DNA of 64,000 nt from Rheinheimera tangshanensis (GTDB lineage Bacteria; Pseudomonadota; Gammaproteobacteria; Enterobacterales; Alteromonadaceae): positions 526,966-590,965 of the forward strand of contig NZ_BMLH01000002.1 in the NCBI RefSeq assembly GCF_014645135.1, written 5' to 3'. This document shows, piece after piece, positions 12,995 to 22,036 of the stretch; position 1 is the first letter of the stretch, and each line of letters begins with the position of its first letter. The translations under genes and the position numbers were made by a program. The notes under the pieces are model-generated. The model had not been told where the DNA came from, did no database searches, and saw only the letters and a list, made by a program, of their open reading frames with translations.

Positions 12995-13762
12995 TTAGTA
13001 GCCCTGATAGCTCAGCCAGCCGTATATTTCTTTCAGTACCCGTTGCTGAGTTTCAGCTTGTGCACTAAGTCCACTGATTTCACGTTGGCGATAGAGTAAT
13101 TTTTGTTGTTGCCTTGCCAATTGTTTTCTTAATTGCCACTGGGCTGCGACTTGCCGATTTCCTTGTTCTTGCATCAGATCTAAAGTGGGAACCTGTTGCT
13201 TAGCTATGGCTAAGGGCAAGCTGCGTTGCTGTTCTGCTAACGGCAAATAAGCTTCCAGCAAAATAAGAGATTGAGGCTCTTGTAATTTTTTATCTGCATA
13301 CAGCTGGCTGAGTAGTGCGGCGCTGCTGCCCTGAGCTACAACTATGATGGCATTGTTCTCTGGCTGCACACTGGCCATTGCTGCCGCGACACGTTGTTGC
13401 AGCTGCATTTTGTAGCTGTCTAACGCTGCAATATCATCCTCAAAAGGAGCATCTGGTACAGCTATAGCTAAAGTGTCCCAGCCATAATCATTAAATTCTT
13501 TACGAAGTAAATTCAGATATTTAGGACTTGCAGCGTGTTGAGACCAGTCGGGAATAAATAAAATAGTGCCTTTTACTTTTGCAGTAAATGCGGCTCGTTT
13601 TAATGCCAGAAAACTTTGGTCGCCAGCCAATAATTCGGTGATTTCATCTGTAGGTAATTGCCAGCTTAAATCGGATTGATTCCATTGCTCCATCGACATA
13701 GGTTCTGAAGTTGCGGTGCAGCAGCTTAAAAGCAGCAGAACAACTAAACTTTTTGGTAGCAT
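12995..13762 (-). CDS. DUF3530 alpha/beta-hydrolase-like secreted protein
   Basis: A 255-residue protein with an N-terminal signal. The LLSCC sequence near 13-16 could be a lipobox, making it a lipoprotein, but simple export is also possible. The mature part resembles the DUF3530 family, related to alpha/beta hydrolases: GTILFIPDWSQHAASPKYL, a WDTLAIAVPD strand, and a nucleophile-elbow-like VVAQGSSAALLSQLY with Ser as candidate nucleophile. The C-terminus is very rich in Gln, Arg and Ala and probably forms a long helix. Substrate unknown. It stands alone between the DUF486 gene and the OmpA terminator. Confidence 0.75.
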   Translation of the reverse strand: MLPKSLVVLLLLSCCTATSEPMSMEQWNQSDLSWQLPTDEITELLAGDQSFLALKRAAFTAKVKGTILFIPDWSQHAASPKYLNLLRKEFNDYGWDTLAIAVPDAPFEDDIAALDSYKMQLQQRVAAAMASVQPENNAIIVVAQGSSAALLSQLYADKKLQEPQSLILLEAYLPLAEQQRSLPLAIAKQQVPTLDLMQEQGNRQVAAQWQLRKQLARQQQKLLYRQREISGLSAQAETQQRVLKEIYGWLSYQGY

Positions 13763-13848
13763 TAGCTCGACTCTGAAGTATGAAAATCTGTATAGGCTAT
13801 ATCGGCAGCCTATTGCGAAACTTTATCGATGAGTATGAATGAAAGGAA

Positions 13849-13876
13849 TAAAAAAACCGCCTTGCGGCGGTTTTTT
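13849..13876 (-). terminator. Rho-independent terminator of the OmpA-family gene
   Basis: Perfect stem ACCGCC / GGCGGT around a 4-base loop, with A and T runs on both sides, 14 bases beyond the stop of the leftward OmpA-family gene. It works in the leftward direction for that gene; no rightward gene ends here. Confidence 0.93.
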
Positions 13877-13889
13877 CTCAAAGCAGAGA

Positions 13890-14954
13890 TTAACGCTCTA
13901 CTTTCTCTTTTACTGTAGCAGTAACAATAGCTTCGATGCGGCGGTTAGCAGCATGAGCAGCTGCAGTATTGCCTTCTACTTTTGGACGGTTCACACCGTA
14001 GCCAGTAGCAGTAACGCGGCTTGCACTGATACCGTGTTCATTGGTCAGAACCTGAGCAACAGCGTCAGCACGACGTTGAGATAACTTCATGTTATAAGCT
14101 GCAGAGCCTACGTTTGAAGCATGACCACCGATTTCAACATCAGTACCAGGGAAACGTTTCAGGAAGGCTGCTAATTCAGCGATTTCTGTTCTGTACTCTG
14201 GTTTGATTTCAGCTGAGTCGTTAGCAAACTGAGCTTTTAAAGTGAAGTTCACTTCTTTTTCTGTGAAGATTGAACAACCTGTTGCGTCTACTTTATCAGT
14301 AGAAGGAGTGCCTGGGCACAGGTCGTTTGCATCAGGTACACCGTCGTTGTCGCTGTCGGCGACTACAACAACAGGAGCTGCTACTGGCTCTGGAGCCGGA
14401 GTTGGTTCAGCTACAACAGGAGCATCACCAAACAGCACTGACATACCTAATTTAATGCCTGCATCACCAAAGCCATCATCCAGACTTTGGTAGCGGTTCA
14501 TTTCACCGAATAAAGACACGCGATCCGTTGCATAGTAGCGGTAACCAACACCAGCGTTCACTGCATAACCGTCATCACCGCCTTTGAATTGTAAATGCTT
14601 CAGACCACCAGCAATATACATGCCTGTGGTACCTACATTATACAAAGCGTCAAGACCTGTGCGTTCAGCGCTCAATTTTTCGTCAGTGTTTAACTGTTCT
14701 AAACGTTGTTTGCTGTGCTCAAGACGCATACCCCAGGTTTCGTTGAAGTAATAGCCTAATTCAAAACCAAAACCTAAACCTTTGTCTTGGAAAGACCAGT
14801 CAGCAGATTCAGTTTTTTCGCCATCTGGCAGGTAGTATTCGGCGAATAAAGAGCCAAAAGCACGATCAGTCAATACTGGTTTTGAGCTATCAGCTAAAAC
14901 AGTAGTGGATAATAAAGCTGCCGTAATGGCAATTGCGCTAGTACTTAGTTTCAT
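13890..14954 (-). CDS. OmpA-family outer membrane protein
   Basis: A 354-residue outer membrane protein. It has a signal peptide of about 21 residues (TTVLADSS) and an N-terminal 8-stranded barrel (FAEYYLPDGEKTESADWSFQ through YRYYATDRVSLFGEMNRY). A Pro/Ala/Val-rich linker leads to a thrombospondin type 3-like calcium-binding repeat (DSDNDGVPDANDLCPGTP), followed by the OmpA C-terminal domain that binds peptidoglycan (EIGGHASNVGSAAYNMKLSQ). ATG 14952-14954 is preceded by a strong AGGAG. It has its own terminator and a 185-base upstream region, suggesting strong independent expression as a structural porin. Confidence 0.92.
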   Translation of the reverse strand: MKLSTSAIAITAALLSTTVLADSSKPVLTDRAFGSLFAEYYLPDGEKTESADWSFQDKGLGFGFELGYYFNETWGMRLEHSKQRLEQLNTDEKLSAERTGLDALYNVGTTGMYIAGGLKHLQFKGGDDGYAVNAGVGYRYYATDRVSLFGEMNRYQSLDDGFGDAGIKLGMSVLFGDAPVVAEPTPAPEPVAAPVVVVADSDNDGVPDANDLCPGTPSTDKVDATGCSIFTEKEVNFTLKAQFANDSAEIKPEYRTEIAELAAFLKRFPGTDVEIGGHASNVGSAAYNMKLSQRRADAVAQVLTNEHGISASRVTATGYGVNRPKVEGNTAAAHAANRRIEAIVTATVKEKVER

Positions 14955-15139
14955 CCATATCTCCTAAGAGGTAAATTGCGGCTGCTATTCTATTTCACTA
15001 AAACATTTAGTCAAATTTAGCGGCTCGTTATTACAAATGTTAGTCAGATATCCACCTGACTCCTTACCCTGATGCTAAGTTTACCTTAAATAACTGAACC
15101 TTAGGTTAACAAAGCAATCAATTACAGCTGTTCCTTTGA

Positions 15140-15793
15140 TCAGAACGGACATTGCACTTCAAAATATAGCTCAATTCCTGAAGTTGGGTGTCTGAATGCC
15201 AAAGAGCCAGCATGCAACTGAAGTCGATCTACTGAACGTCGTCCACATTCAGTACCATAAAACTTGTCTCCGAGGATCGGATGACCAAGCCACAACATAT
15301 GTACTCTCAGCTGATGCGATCGCCCTGTAACAGGCGTTAACTCAACTCTGGTCTGGTGTTGGTTTCGCTCCAGTACCCGGAAGTACGTGAGCGATGGCTT
15401 ACCGGATCTAAAATGCACCATTTGTTTTGGTCTGTTGGGCCAATCACACAATAAAGGCAAATCAACAGTCCCGGAGTCCACAGGGACTTGTCCTTCCAGT
15501 AAAGCGAAGTAGCGCTTTTTAGTCTGGCGCAGCTCAAACTGTTTATTCAAAGCCCGCTGACTCTGGGCGTGCATCGCCATGATAACCAGCCCGGATGTCG
15601 CCATATCCAACCTGTGTACTATACGGGCTTGCGGCCATACCAAACGGACCCTATAGTCCAGGCTGTCTTTGTGCTCCGGAGCTTTGCCAGGAACAGTAAG
15701 GAGTCCACTTGGTTTATTCAGGATCACAATATCCTCATCCTGAAAAACTATATCCAGATATGGGGTCGTCGGTGGCCTATATTCAAGTAGCAT
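15140..15793 (-). CDS. rluA: Dual-specificity rRNA/tRNA pseudouridine synthase RluA
   Basis: Isomerises uridine at 23S rRNA position 746 and tRNA position 32. The 217 residues (E. coli 219) lack an S4 domain, as RluA does. They show NKPSGLLTVPG at 26-36, the catalytic HRLDMATSG with Asp63, LPLLCDWPNRPKQ, and TGRSHQLRVHM near the C-terminus, all close to E. coli RluA. It lies 11 bases after rapA in the same direction, the E. coli rapA-rluA arrangement, which separates it from RluC/RluD. Confidence 0.93.
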   Translation of the reverse strand: MLLEYRPPTTPYLDIVFQDEDIVILNKPSGLLTVPGKAPEHKDSLDYRVRLVWPQARIVHRLDMATSGLVIMAMHAQSQRALNKQFELRQTKKRYFALLEGQVPVDSGTVDLPLLCDWPNRPKQMVHFRSGKPSLTYFRVLERNQHQTRVELTPVTGRSHQLRVHMLWLGHPILGDKFYGTECGRRSVDRLQLHAGSLAFRHPTSGIELYFEVQCPF

Positions 15794-15804
15794 TTTATTA
15801 ACTT

Positions 15805-18720
15805 TTAATCATGACTGACAACAACGACCCGCAGCGCATCAAATTTTAACCTGGCTTTACTGATGTAATCCGTTAATTCTTGTTGCTGTTGTTGTAAATA
15901 TGCAATTTCTTCCGGACGTACCGAAGGATTTAGTTTTTGTAGCGCCTGCAGACGTTCGATTTGAGCGTTCAATTTTTGTTGCATCAATTCTTGTGCTTGT
16001 TGTTGTACTTCGACAAGACGCGCAGTCGCCAATTCCTGAGCTTTGCCTATCAACGGATGGATGAAGCTTTGTAAGGCTTTCACCATTTTTGCAGCAGGTT
16101 GACGCCCAACAGGTTTTAATTGTTTATTAAACTGCTCAAAACCCACGTTTGCAGCCAGATTTTTCCCATTTTTTTCCAGCAATAAACGCACAGGAGTCAC
16201 AGGTAAATAACGACCCAGCTGCAATTCTTTTGGTGCACTGGCTTCTACAATAAATACAAATTCTACAAAGTAGGTGCCGGCGGGGAGGGCTTTATTCGGC
16301 AACAATGCGACAGAACTATTGCCCATTTGTTCATTGGTCAGAATATCCAGTGTGCCTTGTACCATCGGATGATCCCAGCTTAAGAACTGGATATCTTCCT
16401 GTGCTAAAGCCGTTGCTCTGTCAAAAGTGACACTGATGCCATCGTCGTCCAGCATCGGGTAATGGCTGTGCAGATGCTCGGACATCGTCAGCACCATGCT
16501 ATTTTCACCCCGGTCGTCTTGGTTGACACCCAACACATCCCAGGCTCTTAGCATAAACATAGGTAACTTCGTCTCGTCATCCAAAGCAGCGATAGCTTCA
16601 GCAAGTTCACGGGCCTTGCCTTGGCCTGAACTATTGATTTCCAGCAGTTTATCGCGGCCTTGCTCCAGTTTTTGTTTCAGTTGCTGGTTGAGTTCTGCGC
16701 TTTTGGTAATCAGCGACTGAACGGCTTCTTGATCCACAGTAGTAGCGGCCAGCAATTCAAACAGCTCTGTGCAGACCTGTTCAAATACCGAGCGTCCGGT
16801 CTGGCAAGTCTGGCTCAGTGCCTGTAAACCCTGTTGATACCAATCCAGCAGTACCTGCTGTGGATGAGCGGCAAAATACGGTATATGAATTTGAATATCC
16901 TGAGTCTGACCTATACGGTCCAGACGACCGATACGCTGTTCCAGCAAGTCAGGGTTTAAAGGTAAATCAAATAACACCAGATGATGAGCAAACTGGAAGT
17001 TGCGGCCTTCACTGCCTATTTCTGAACAGATCAGCATTTGAGCGCTGTTGTCTTCCTGAGCAAAATAAGCGGCAGCCATATCCCGTTCAACAATAGTCAT
17101 GCCTTCGTGGAAGACTGACGCTCGAATACCCTCACGCACACGCACAGCTTCTTCTAGTGCGATCGCTGTGTCGGCATGAGCACAGATCAGTAAAAACTTG
17201 CTGCGTTTATGTTGTTTCAGTAAGGCAATCAGGTGATCGACTCTAGGGTCAAACTGCCACCAACTGCTGGCTTTGCCTTCGAACTCCTGAAACACCCGCT
17301 CAGGGAATAAACTGGCTTTGGCTTTTTGCTCCAAACTTTGTTGTTTATTAAAGGCTTGTTGCACTTTTAACGCATTTTTATATTGTTCAGGCAGTTCTAA
17401 AGCCACGACTTGTGGCTGGCGTTGGGGGAAACCTGAAATAGCACTACGGCTATTACGGAATAAAATCCTGCCTGTACCGTGACGGTCCAGTAATTGATTT
17501 AACAGCTGCTGTTTTGCTTGATCAATATCATCATCACTGCTGTTAGTCTGTTGCAAAGTGGCCAGAGCAGTTTTGATGTCGCTTTCGGCTAACAGCTTGC
17601 TTAAAGCTTGTGCGGACGCCGAACTTAAAGGTGTTTGATCCAAAACCGCACCAGCTAAATCAGCGATCTGTTTATAGCTTTGTTCTTCTGCAATAAAAGC
17701 CTGATAGTCGTGGAAACGGTTGGGATCTAATAAACGCAAACGGGCGAAATGGCTCTGATGACCTAATTGATCAGGAGTGGCCGTTAGTAAAATTAAACCA
17801 GCTGTGCCTTCAGCCAGTTCTTCAATACGCTGATATTCAGTGCTGGCCGCTTCTTCGCTCCACTGCAAATGGTGAGCTTCATCCACCACTAATAAGTCCC
17901 AGTCGGCTTCAACTGCTTTTTGGTGATGGCTACGTTTTTTTACCAGGAATTCAAGGCTGGTTAACACCAGCTGTTCAGTTTCAAACGGATTGCCACCATC
18001 CAATGAGGATTCCACACAACGTTCGTCATCAAAAATAGAAAACTTCAGGTTGAAACGACGTAACATTTCCACCAGCCACTGATGCTGCAGCGACTCGGGC
18101 ACGACCACCAATACGCGTTTTGCTAAACCTGCCAGCACTTGTTGATGAATAATTAAACCGGCTTCAATAGTTTTACCTAAACCTACTTCGTCGGCCAGCA
18201 ACACGCGCGGTGCGTGGCGTTTGGCTACCTCTTCTGCAATATAGAGCTGATGTGGGATCAAACTCATACGGCCACCAACCAGACCTTGCAATGGACTTTG
18301 TTGCTGGCGGTGCAAATGCTGCCAGCTCTGATAACGCAGCGGGAAGGTTTCAAAACGATCCACCTGACCGGCAAATAAGCGGTCCTGTGGCTGGCTAAAA
18401 CTAATAAAGTGATCGAGGAATAATTCGCGTAAGGCTACAGTTTCGTTGGTGTCTGTACGGGTGCCATGATAAATAAAACAGTCGTTTTTGCTTTCGACTT
18501 CGCTGATTAATAGAGAAAAACCTTCAGCGCTTTTGACTGTATCGCCCGGGTTAAACTGAACACGGGTCAGCGGTGCTTCCAAAATAGAGTACAGACGGTT
18601 TTCACCACTGGCTGGAAACAGTAAAGTCAGCATTCTGCCTTCCTGCCCAATTACAGTACCTAAACCTAAATCCGACTCACTGTCGCTGATCCAACGTTGG
18701 CCCAAAGCAAATTTTATCAT
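15805..18720 (-). CDS. rapA: RNA polymerase-associated ATPase RapA
   Basis: Swi2/Snf2-type ATPase that binds RNA polymerase and helps it recycle after termination. The 971 residues (E. coli 968) comprise two N-terminal Tudor-like domains (FALGQRWISDSESDLGLG; VRFNPGD-type region), a Walker A at about 177-184 (ADEVGLGKT), the DEAH box (VVDEAHHLQW) and the C-terminal helicase lobe with RIGRLDRIGQ. The C-terminal part contains Gln/Leu-rich helices. It is followed by rluA. Confidence 0.97.
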   Translation of the reverse strand: MIKFALGQRWISDSESDLGLGTVIGQEGRMLTLLFPASGENRLYSILEAPLTRVQFNPGDTVKSAEGFSLLISEVESKNDCFIYHGTRTDTNETVALRELFLDHFISFSQPQDRLFAGQVDRFETFPLRYQSWQHLHRQQQSPLQGLVGGRMSLIPHQLYIAEEVAKRHAPRVLLADEVGLGKTIEAGLIIHQQVLAGLAKRVLVVVPESLQHQWLVEMLRRFNLKFSIFDDERCVESSLDGGNPFETEQLVLTSLEFLVKKRSHHQKAVEADWDLLVVDEAHHLQWSEEAASTEYQRIEELAEGTAGLILLTATPDQLGHQSHFARLRLLDPNRFHDYQAFIAEEQSYKQIADLAGAVLDQTPLSSASAQALSKLLAESDIKTALATLQQTNSSDDDIDQAKQQLLNQLLDRHGTGRILFRNSRSAISGFPQRQPQVVALELPEQYKNALKVQQAFNKQQSLEQKAKASLFPERVFQEFEGKASSWWQFDPRVDHLIALLKQHKRSKFLLICAHADTAIALEEAVRVREGIRASVFHEGMTIVERDMAAAYFAQEDNSAQMLICSEIGSEGRNFQFAHHLVLFDLPLNPDLLEQRIGRLDRIGQTQDIQIHIPYFAAHPQQVLLDWYQQGLQALSQTCQTGRSVFEQVCTELFELLAATTVDQEAVQSLITKSAELNQQLKQKLEQGRDKLLEINSSGQGKARELAEAIAALDDETKLPMFMLRAWDVLGVNQDDRGENSMVLTMSEHLHSHYPMLDDDGISVTFDRATALAQEDIQFLSWDHPMVQGTLDILTNEQMGNSSVALLPNKALPAGTYFVEFVFIVEASAPKELQLGRYLPVTPVRLLLEKNGKNLAANVGFEQFNKQLKPVGRQPAAKMVKALQSFIHPLIGKAQELATARLVEVQQQAQELMQQKLNAQIERLQALQKLNPSVRPEEIAYLQQQQQELTDYISKARLKFDALRVVVVSHD

Positions 18721-19011
18721 CTTGTCCTCACTGCAGAAAATGGCGCGCTATGGTACAGCTAAATGCCTGATACCGCATCAGCTCAACGAACGTATTTTTT
18801 TGTAATAGATTAAAAATCGTCATCTATTGGTCATACAGGCAGTGCATTTTTGCTCTAAGCTTAGATCAAATGAATAAAAGTACTGCGGGTTCTGTCTTTG
18901 CTGAACCAAACAGCATCCTATAAGTCAGACGCTGTATACCGAAAATAAATAAAGATTGTTGTATTTTTGCCATGGACTTTCATGGTTTTTATTGACGCTA
19001 AGGAGCTGCTT

Positions 19012-20403
19012 ATGGCGCGAAGAAGAGCTAAAGATAAAAAAATATACGTTCTGGACACCAACATTCTACTGCATGAACCTTTCGCCTTCTTAAACTTTCA
19101 GGAACACGACGTTGTCATCCCGATGACAGTGCTCGAAGAATTGGATCACATCAAAGACAAGCATAAAGACGTCAGTCGTGAAGCCCGTATTGCGATTCGA
19201 GCTTTGGAGGATGTGCTTAAAGACGCAACACCGGAACAGATGCTACAGGGTGTCGCTTTACCCAGTCATGCAGAGGAAAAAAATGCCGGTCATTTATTTA
19301 TTATTAATGACCATCATATCAGTGATCAGATACCAGGTTTACCTGGTGGGGAAAACGATCATTTGATTATTAATACTGCGTTGTTTTTACAGAGGGAAAA
19401 AGCGCCGACCAAAGTGATACTCGTCACTAAAGATATTAATATGCGACTTAAAGCTAAAGGCGCAGGACTGAAACTGGTTGAAGATTACCGTACCGACCAG
19501 TTGATTGACGATGTACGATTTTTATATAAAGGCTATTACAAGTTTTCGGGTGATTTTTGGTCCGTCGTCAAAGACTGCCGCACCCACAATGAAGGCCGTG
19601 AAACCTACCATTTTGTACCCCGTTCCGTTTTACCTAATGCTTATATCAACGAATACCTGATTGACGAAGCTGAAACTTTTGCTGGCCGGGTGCTGGAAAT
19701 CAATGAACAGGAAATCAAAATTCTTGATTTAGGTTTTGAGCGCCTGATGCACAAACACGCCTGGGGTATCCACCCGAAAAATATTTATCAGGCAATGGCG
19801 TTAAACGCCTTGCTTGACCCGGATATGGATTTAGTGATCCTGACTGGCCCCGCCGGTTGCGGTAAAACTCTGATTGCGTTGGCCGCGGCGCTGGAGCTGG
19901 TGATTGAAAAGGGCATGTACGACAAAGTAATAGTCACCCGCAACACGCCGGAAATTGCTGAGTCTATCGGCTTTTTACCTGGCACAGAAGAAGAGAAAAT
20001 GGCGCCATGGCTGGCGGCCATTACCGACTCGCTGGAAGTGTTACATAAAACCGACGAACATCCGCATGCCAGCGTGCAATATATTATGGATAAAGCCAAT
20101 ATCCAGTTTAAGTCAGTCAATTTTATGCGCGGCCGCAGCATTCAGAATGCAATAGTGCTGCTGGATGAATGTCAGAACTTAAGTGCAGCTCAGCTGAAAA
20201 CCATCATCACCCGTTGTGGTGAAGGCACCAAGCTGATCTGTTCAGGCAACCTGTCGCAAATTGACAGTAACTATCTGACCGCTGTTACTTCAGGTTTGAC
20301 TTACATCGTAGAGCGTTTTAAAAACTTTGAAGGCAGTACCACCATCAATCTCAATGGAGTAGTACGTAGCAGATTAGCGTCTTTTGCTGAGGCTAATTTA
20401 TAA
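19012..20403 (+). CDS. PIN domain-PhoH family ATPase
   Basis: A 463-residue fusion of an N-terminal PIN ribonuclease-like domain (VLDTNILLHEPF with Asp15, then MTVLEELDHIKD) and a C-terminal PhoH NTPase domain with a Walker A near 278-285 (GPAGCGKT) and Walker B VLLDECQN. Such PIN-PhoH (PhoH2/YlaK-type) proteins are linked to ATP-dependent RNA unwinding and cleavage, but the cellular role here is unknown. I chose ATG 19012 because AAGGAG sits at 19000-19005; an in-frame upstream ATG at 18967 lacks such a site. A strong hairpin terminator follows at 20411-20441. Confidence 0.9.
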   Translation: MARRRAKDKKIYVLDTNILLHEPFAFLNFQEHDVVIPMTVLEELDHIKDKHKDVSREARIAIRALEDVLKDATPEQMLQGVALPSHAEEKNAGHLFIINDHHISDQIPGLPGGENDHLIINTALFLQREKAPTKVILVTKDINMRLKAKGAGLKLVEDYRTDQLIDDVRFLYKGYYKFSGDFWSVVKDCRTHNEGRETYHFVPRSVLPNAYINEYLIDEAETFAGRVLEINEQEIKILDLGFERLMHKHAWGIHPKNIYQAMALNALLDPDMDLVILTGPAGCGKTLIALAAALELVIEKGMYDKVIVTRNTPEIAESIGFLPGTEEEKMAPWLAAITDSLEVLHKTDEHPHASVQYIMDKANIQFKSVNFMRGRSIQNAIVLLDECQNLSAAQLKTIITRCGEGTKLICSGNLSQIDSNYLTAVTSGLTYIVERFKNFEGSTTINLNGVVRSRLASFAEANL

Positions 20404-20410
20404 ATGCAAT

Positions 20411-20441
20411 AAAAAGCCCCGCAGCAGAGCGGGGCTTTTTT
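20411..20441. terminator. Bidirectional rho-independent terminator
   Basis: Perfect AAAAAGCCCCGC / GCGGGGCTTTTT-type stem (AGCCCCGC with GCGGGGCT) around a short loop, with A and T runs on both sides. It lies between the rightward PIN-PhoH gene and the leftward secreted-protein gene, serving both. Confidence 0.93.
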
Positions 20442-20443
20442 AG

Positions 20444-21112
20444 TTAAGAAATATTCACTTTGCGTCTGTACCAGGCTATCCCTGCCAATCCCAGCAGACC
20501 AAACCAACTAAAACTACCGCTATCCTCTTCCACTATCACAACCTGTGGTTCGTCGTATGACAAATCTTCCAATGGCAGTTCCGCTAATGCTGGTTCGTCA
20601 AAGCCGGAAATTTCGGCCAGTAAGTCGTTGTAATCGGCGTCATAAATCCGGATCACCAAGTCATAGTAAGCGGGGGGTAAGCTATGCAGCAGTTCGCTTT
20701 CTATTGAAAACCAATCTTCTGCACTAGTACCGTACAGAGTAAATACGGAACTGGTATGAATGATGACTTCAGGGGCTCCGGCACGTTTGAGCGCAAAATG
20801 GGCGTATACAGGTACTGAACTGTAGTTGGTATCTGCGTCAAAACGGACATATACGTTGTGATAAAAGCCGTTATTGTTTAAATCGGACTCAAATGAGATA
20901 TCAATAGTGTCAAACCAGACGTTATTTTCGACGCTCTGGATCAGGATACCGCTGCTACGAAGTGCTGTTTTGGGTTTCGCAGTTTTTGCAATGTCCGAAG
21001 GTAACTTAAATGACTCTTTAGTGGATGCAATTTCTGCAGGCGCGGCTATCGAAACAAGGGGTAAAATAGCAGAAGTTATAACAAATACACTGACCAACCA
21101 GAATTTACGCAT
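20444..21112 (-). CDS. Choice-of-anchor H secreted protein with C-terminal sorting tail
   Basis: A 222-residue protein with a signal peptide of about 23 residues (LVSIAAPAEI) and a central beta-sandwich-like region (WFDTIDISFESDLNNNGFYHNVYV). The end is a Ser/Gly motif, a hydrophobic helix and basic residues (SGSFSWFGLLGLAGIAWYRRK). This architecture matches choice-of-anchor H proteins, whose tails are processed by rhombosortase (GlyGly-CTERM) or related sorting enzymes. Here the tail has SGS rather than GG, so the sorting enzyme is uncertain. No sortase gene is in the window. Its biological target is unknown. Confidence 0.72.
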   Translation of the reverse strand: MRKFWLVSVFVITSAILPLVSIAAPAEIASTKESFKLPSDIAKTAKPKTALRSSGILIQSVENNVWFDTIDISFESDLNNNGFYHNVYVRFDADTNYSSVPVYAHFALKRAGAPEVIIHTSSVFTLYGTSAEDWFSIESELLHSLPPAYYDLVIRIYDADYNDLLAEISGFDEPALAELPLEDLSYDEPQVVIVEEDSGSFSWFGLLGLAGIAWYRRKVNIS

Positions 21113-21196
21113 ACACAGAGCCTCCTTAGCTTTGGTATCATTACAGGCTAATGGCCATGAATACTGGCTGAACTTATTTTTAAGTGAAGAATTATT

Positions 21197-22036
21197 TTGA
21201 AACTATCAAAAAAGCTGCAGATCACCACAGCACAACAGGCCATTGATGCTTTAGTTACAGCGGCACCACAGCTCAGCAAAGGTCGGCTGAAAGATGCGAT
21301 GAATAAAGGGGCTGTGTTGTGGCGGCGTGGCAAGCAAAATAAAAGATTGCGCCGTGCTCAGGCGGATCTATTGCCTGGCGATAGTCTGGAGCTGAATTAC
21401 GACGAACAGCTGCTGCAACGCAGTTGTGAGCCCGCTGTTCTTATCCACGAAGCCCGTGGCTACAGCGTCTGGTTCAAACCTGCAGGTATGCTGTCGCAAG
21501 GCAATGAATGGGGCGATCATCTCTCTTTATTACGCTTTGCGGAATTGTACTGGCAAGGTAAACGTCAGGTCTTTTTGTTGCACCGTCTGGACCGTGAAGC
21601 CAGTGGTTTGGTGTTGATTGCTCATACTAAACAAGCTGCCGCAGCTTTTAGTCTGATGTTACAGCAGCACAAAATAGAAAAAGAATACCGTATTGAAGTG
21701 AAAGGCCAGTTGTCCGCTGAGCTGATTACAAAAGCTGTGCTGAATTCTCCGTTAGACGATAAGGCGTGCGCCACTGAGTTTGAATTGGAGTCTTATTCTG
21801 AACAGCGTCGCAGCAGTGTAGTTAGGGTAAGGTTAATCACCGGCCGTAAACATCAGATCCGTCGTCATTTTGCACAAGCAGGACACCCGGTGATGGGCGA
21901 TCCAGCCTATGGCTCAGGCAATAAAAATGAACAGGGCTTAATGTTACAGGCGGTAAAACTGAAGTTTATATGTCCTTTTCGCAAAACCGTGATGACATTT
22001 GAACTGCCAGAATCCTTGTTGCAGCTTCAGATATGA
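21197..22036 (+). CDS. RluA-family pseudouridine synthase with N-terminal S4-like region
   Basis: A 279-residue enzyme. Residues about 27-70 look like an S4 RNA-binding domain (LSKGRLKDAMNKGAVLWRRG, LLPGDSLEL). The catalytic core has HRLDREASG with Asp132 and GRKHQIRRHF with GHPVMGDPAYG. It is not the rapA-linked RluA; it resembles the RluC/RluD branch, but the target uridine cannot be told from sequence. The only start that keeps the S4 region is TTG at 21197, with a weak AAGTGAAGA site ahead. The 3' end overlaps the convergent TPR gene by 10 bases. Confidence 0.83.
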   Translation: MKLSKKLQITTAQQAIDALVTAAPQLSKGRLKDAMNKGAVLWRRGKQNKRLRRAQADLLPGDSLELNYDEQLLQRSCEPAVLIHEARGYSVWFKPAGMLSQGNEWGDHLSLLRFAELYWQGKRQVFLLHRLDREASGLVLIAHTKQAAAAFSLMLQQHKIEKEYRIEVKGQLSAELITKAVLNSPLDDKACATEFELESYSEQRRSSVVRVRLITGRKHQIRRHFAQAGHPVMGDPAYGSGNKNEQGLMLQAVKLKFICPFRKTVMTFELPESLLQLQI

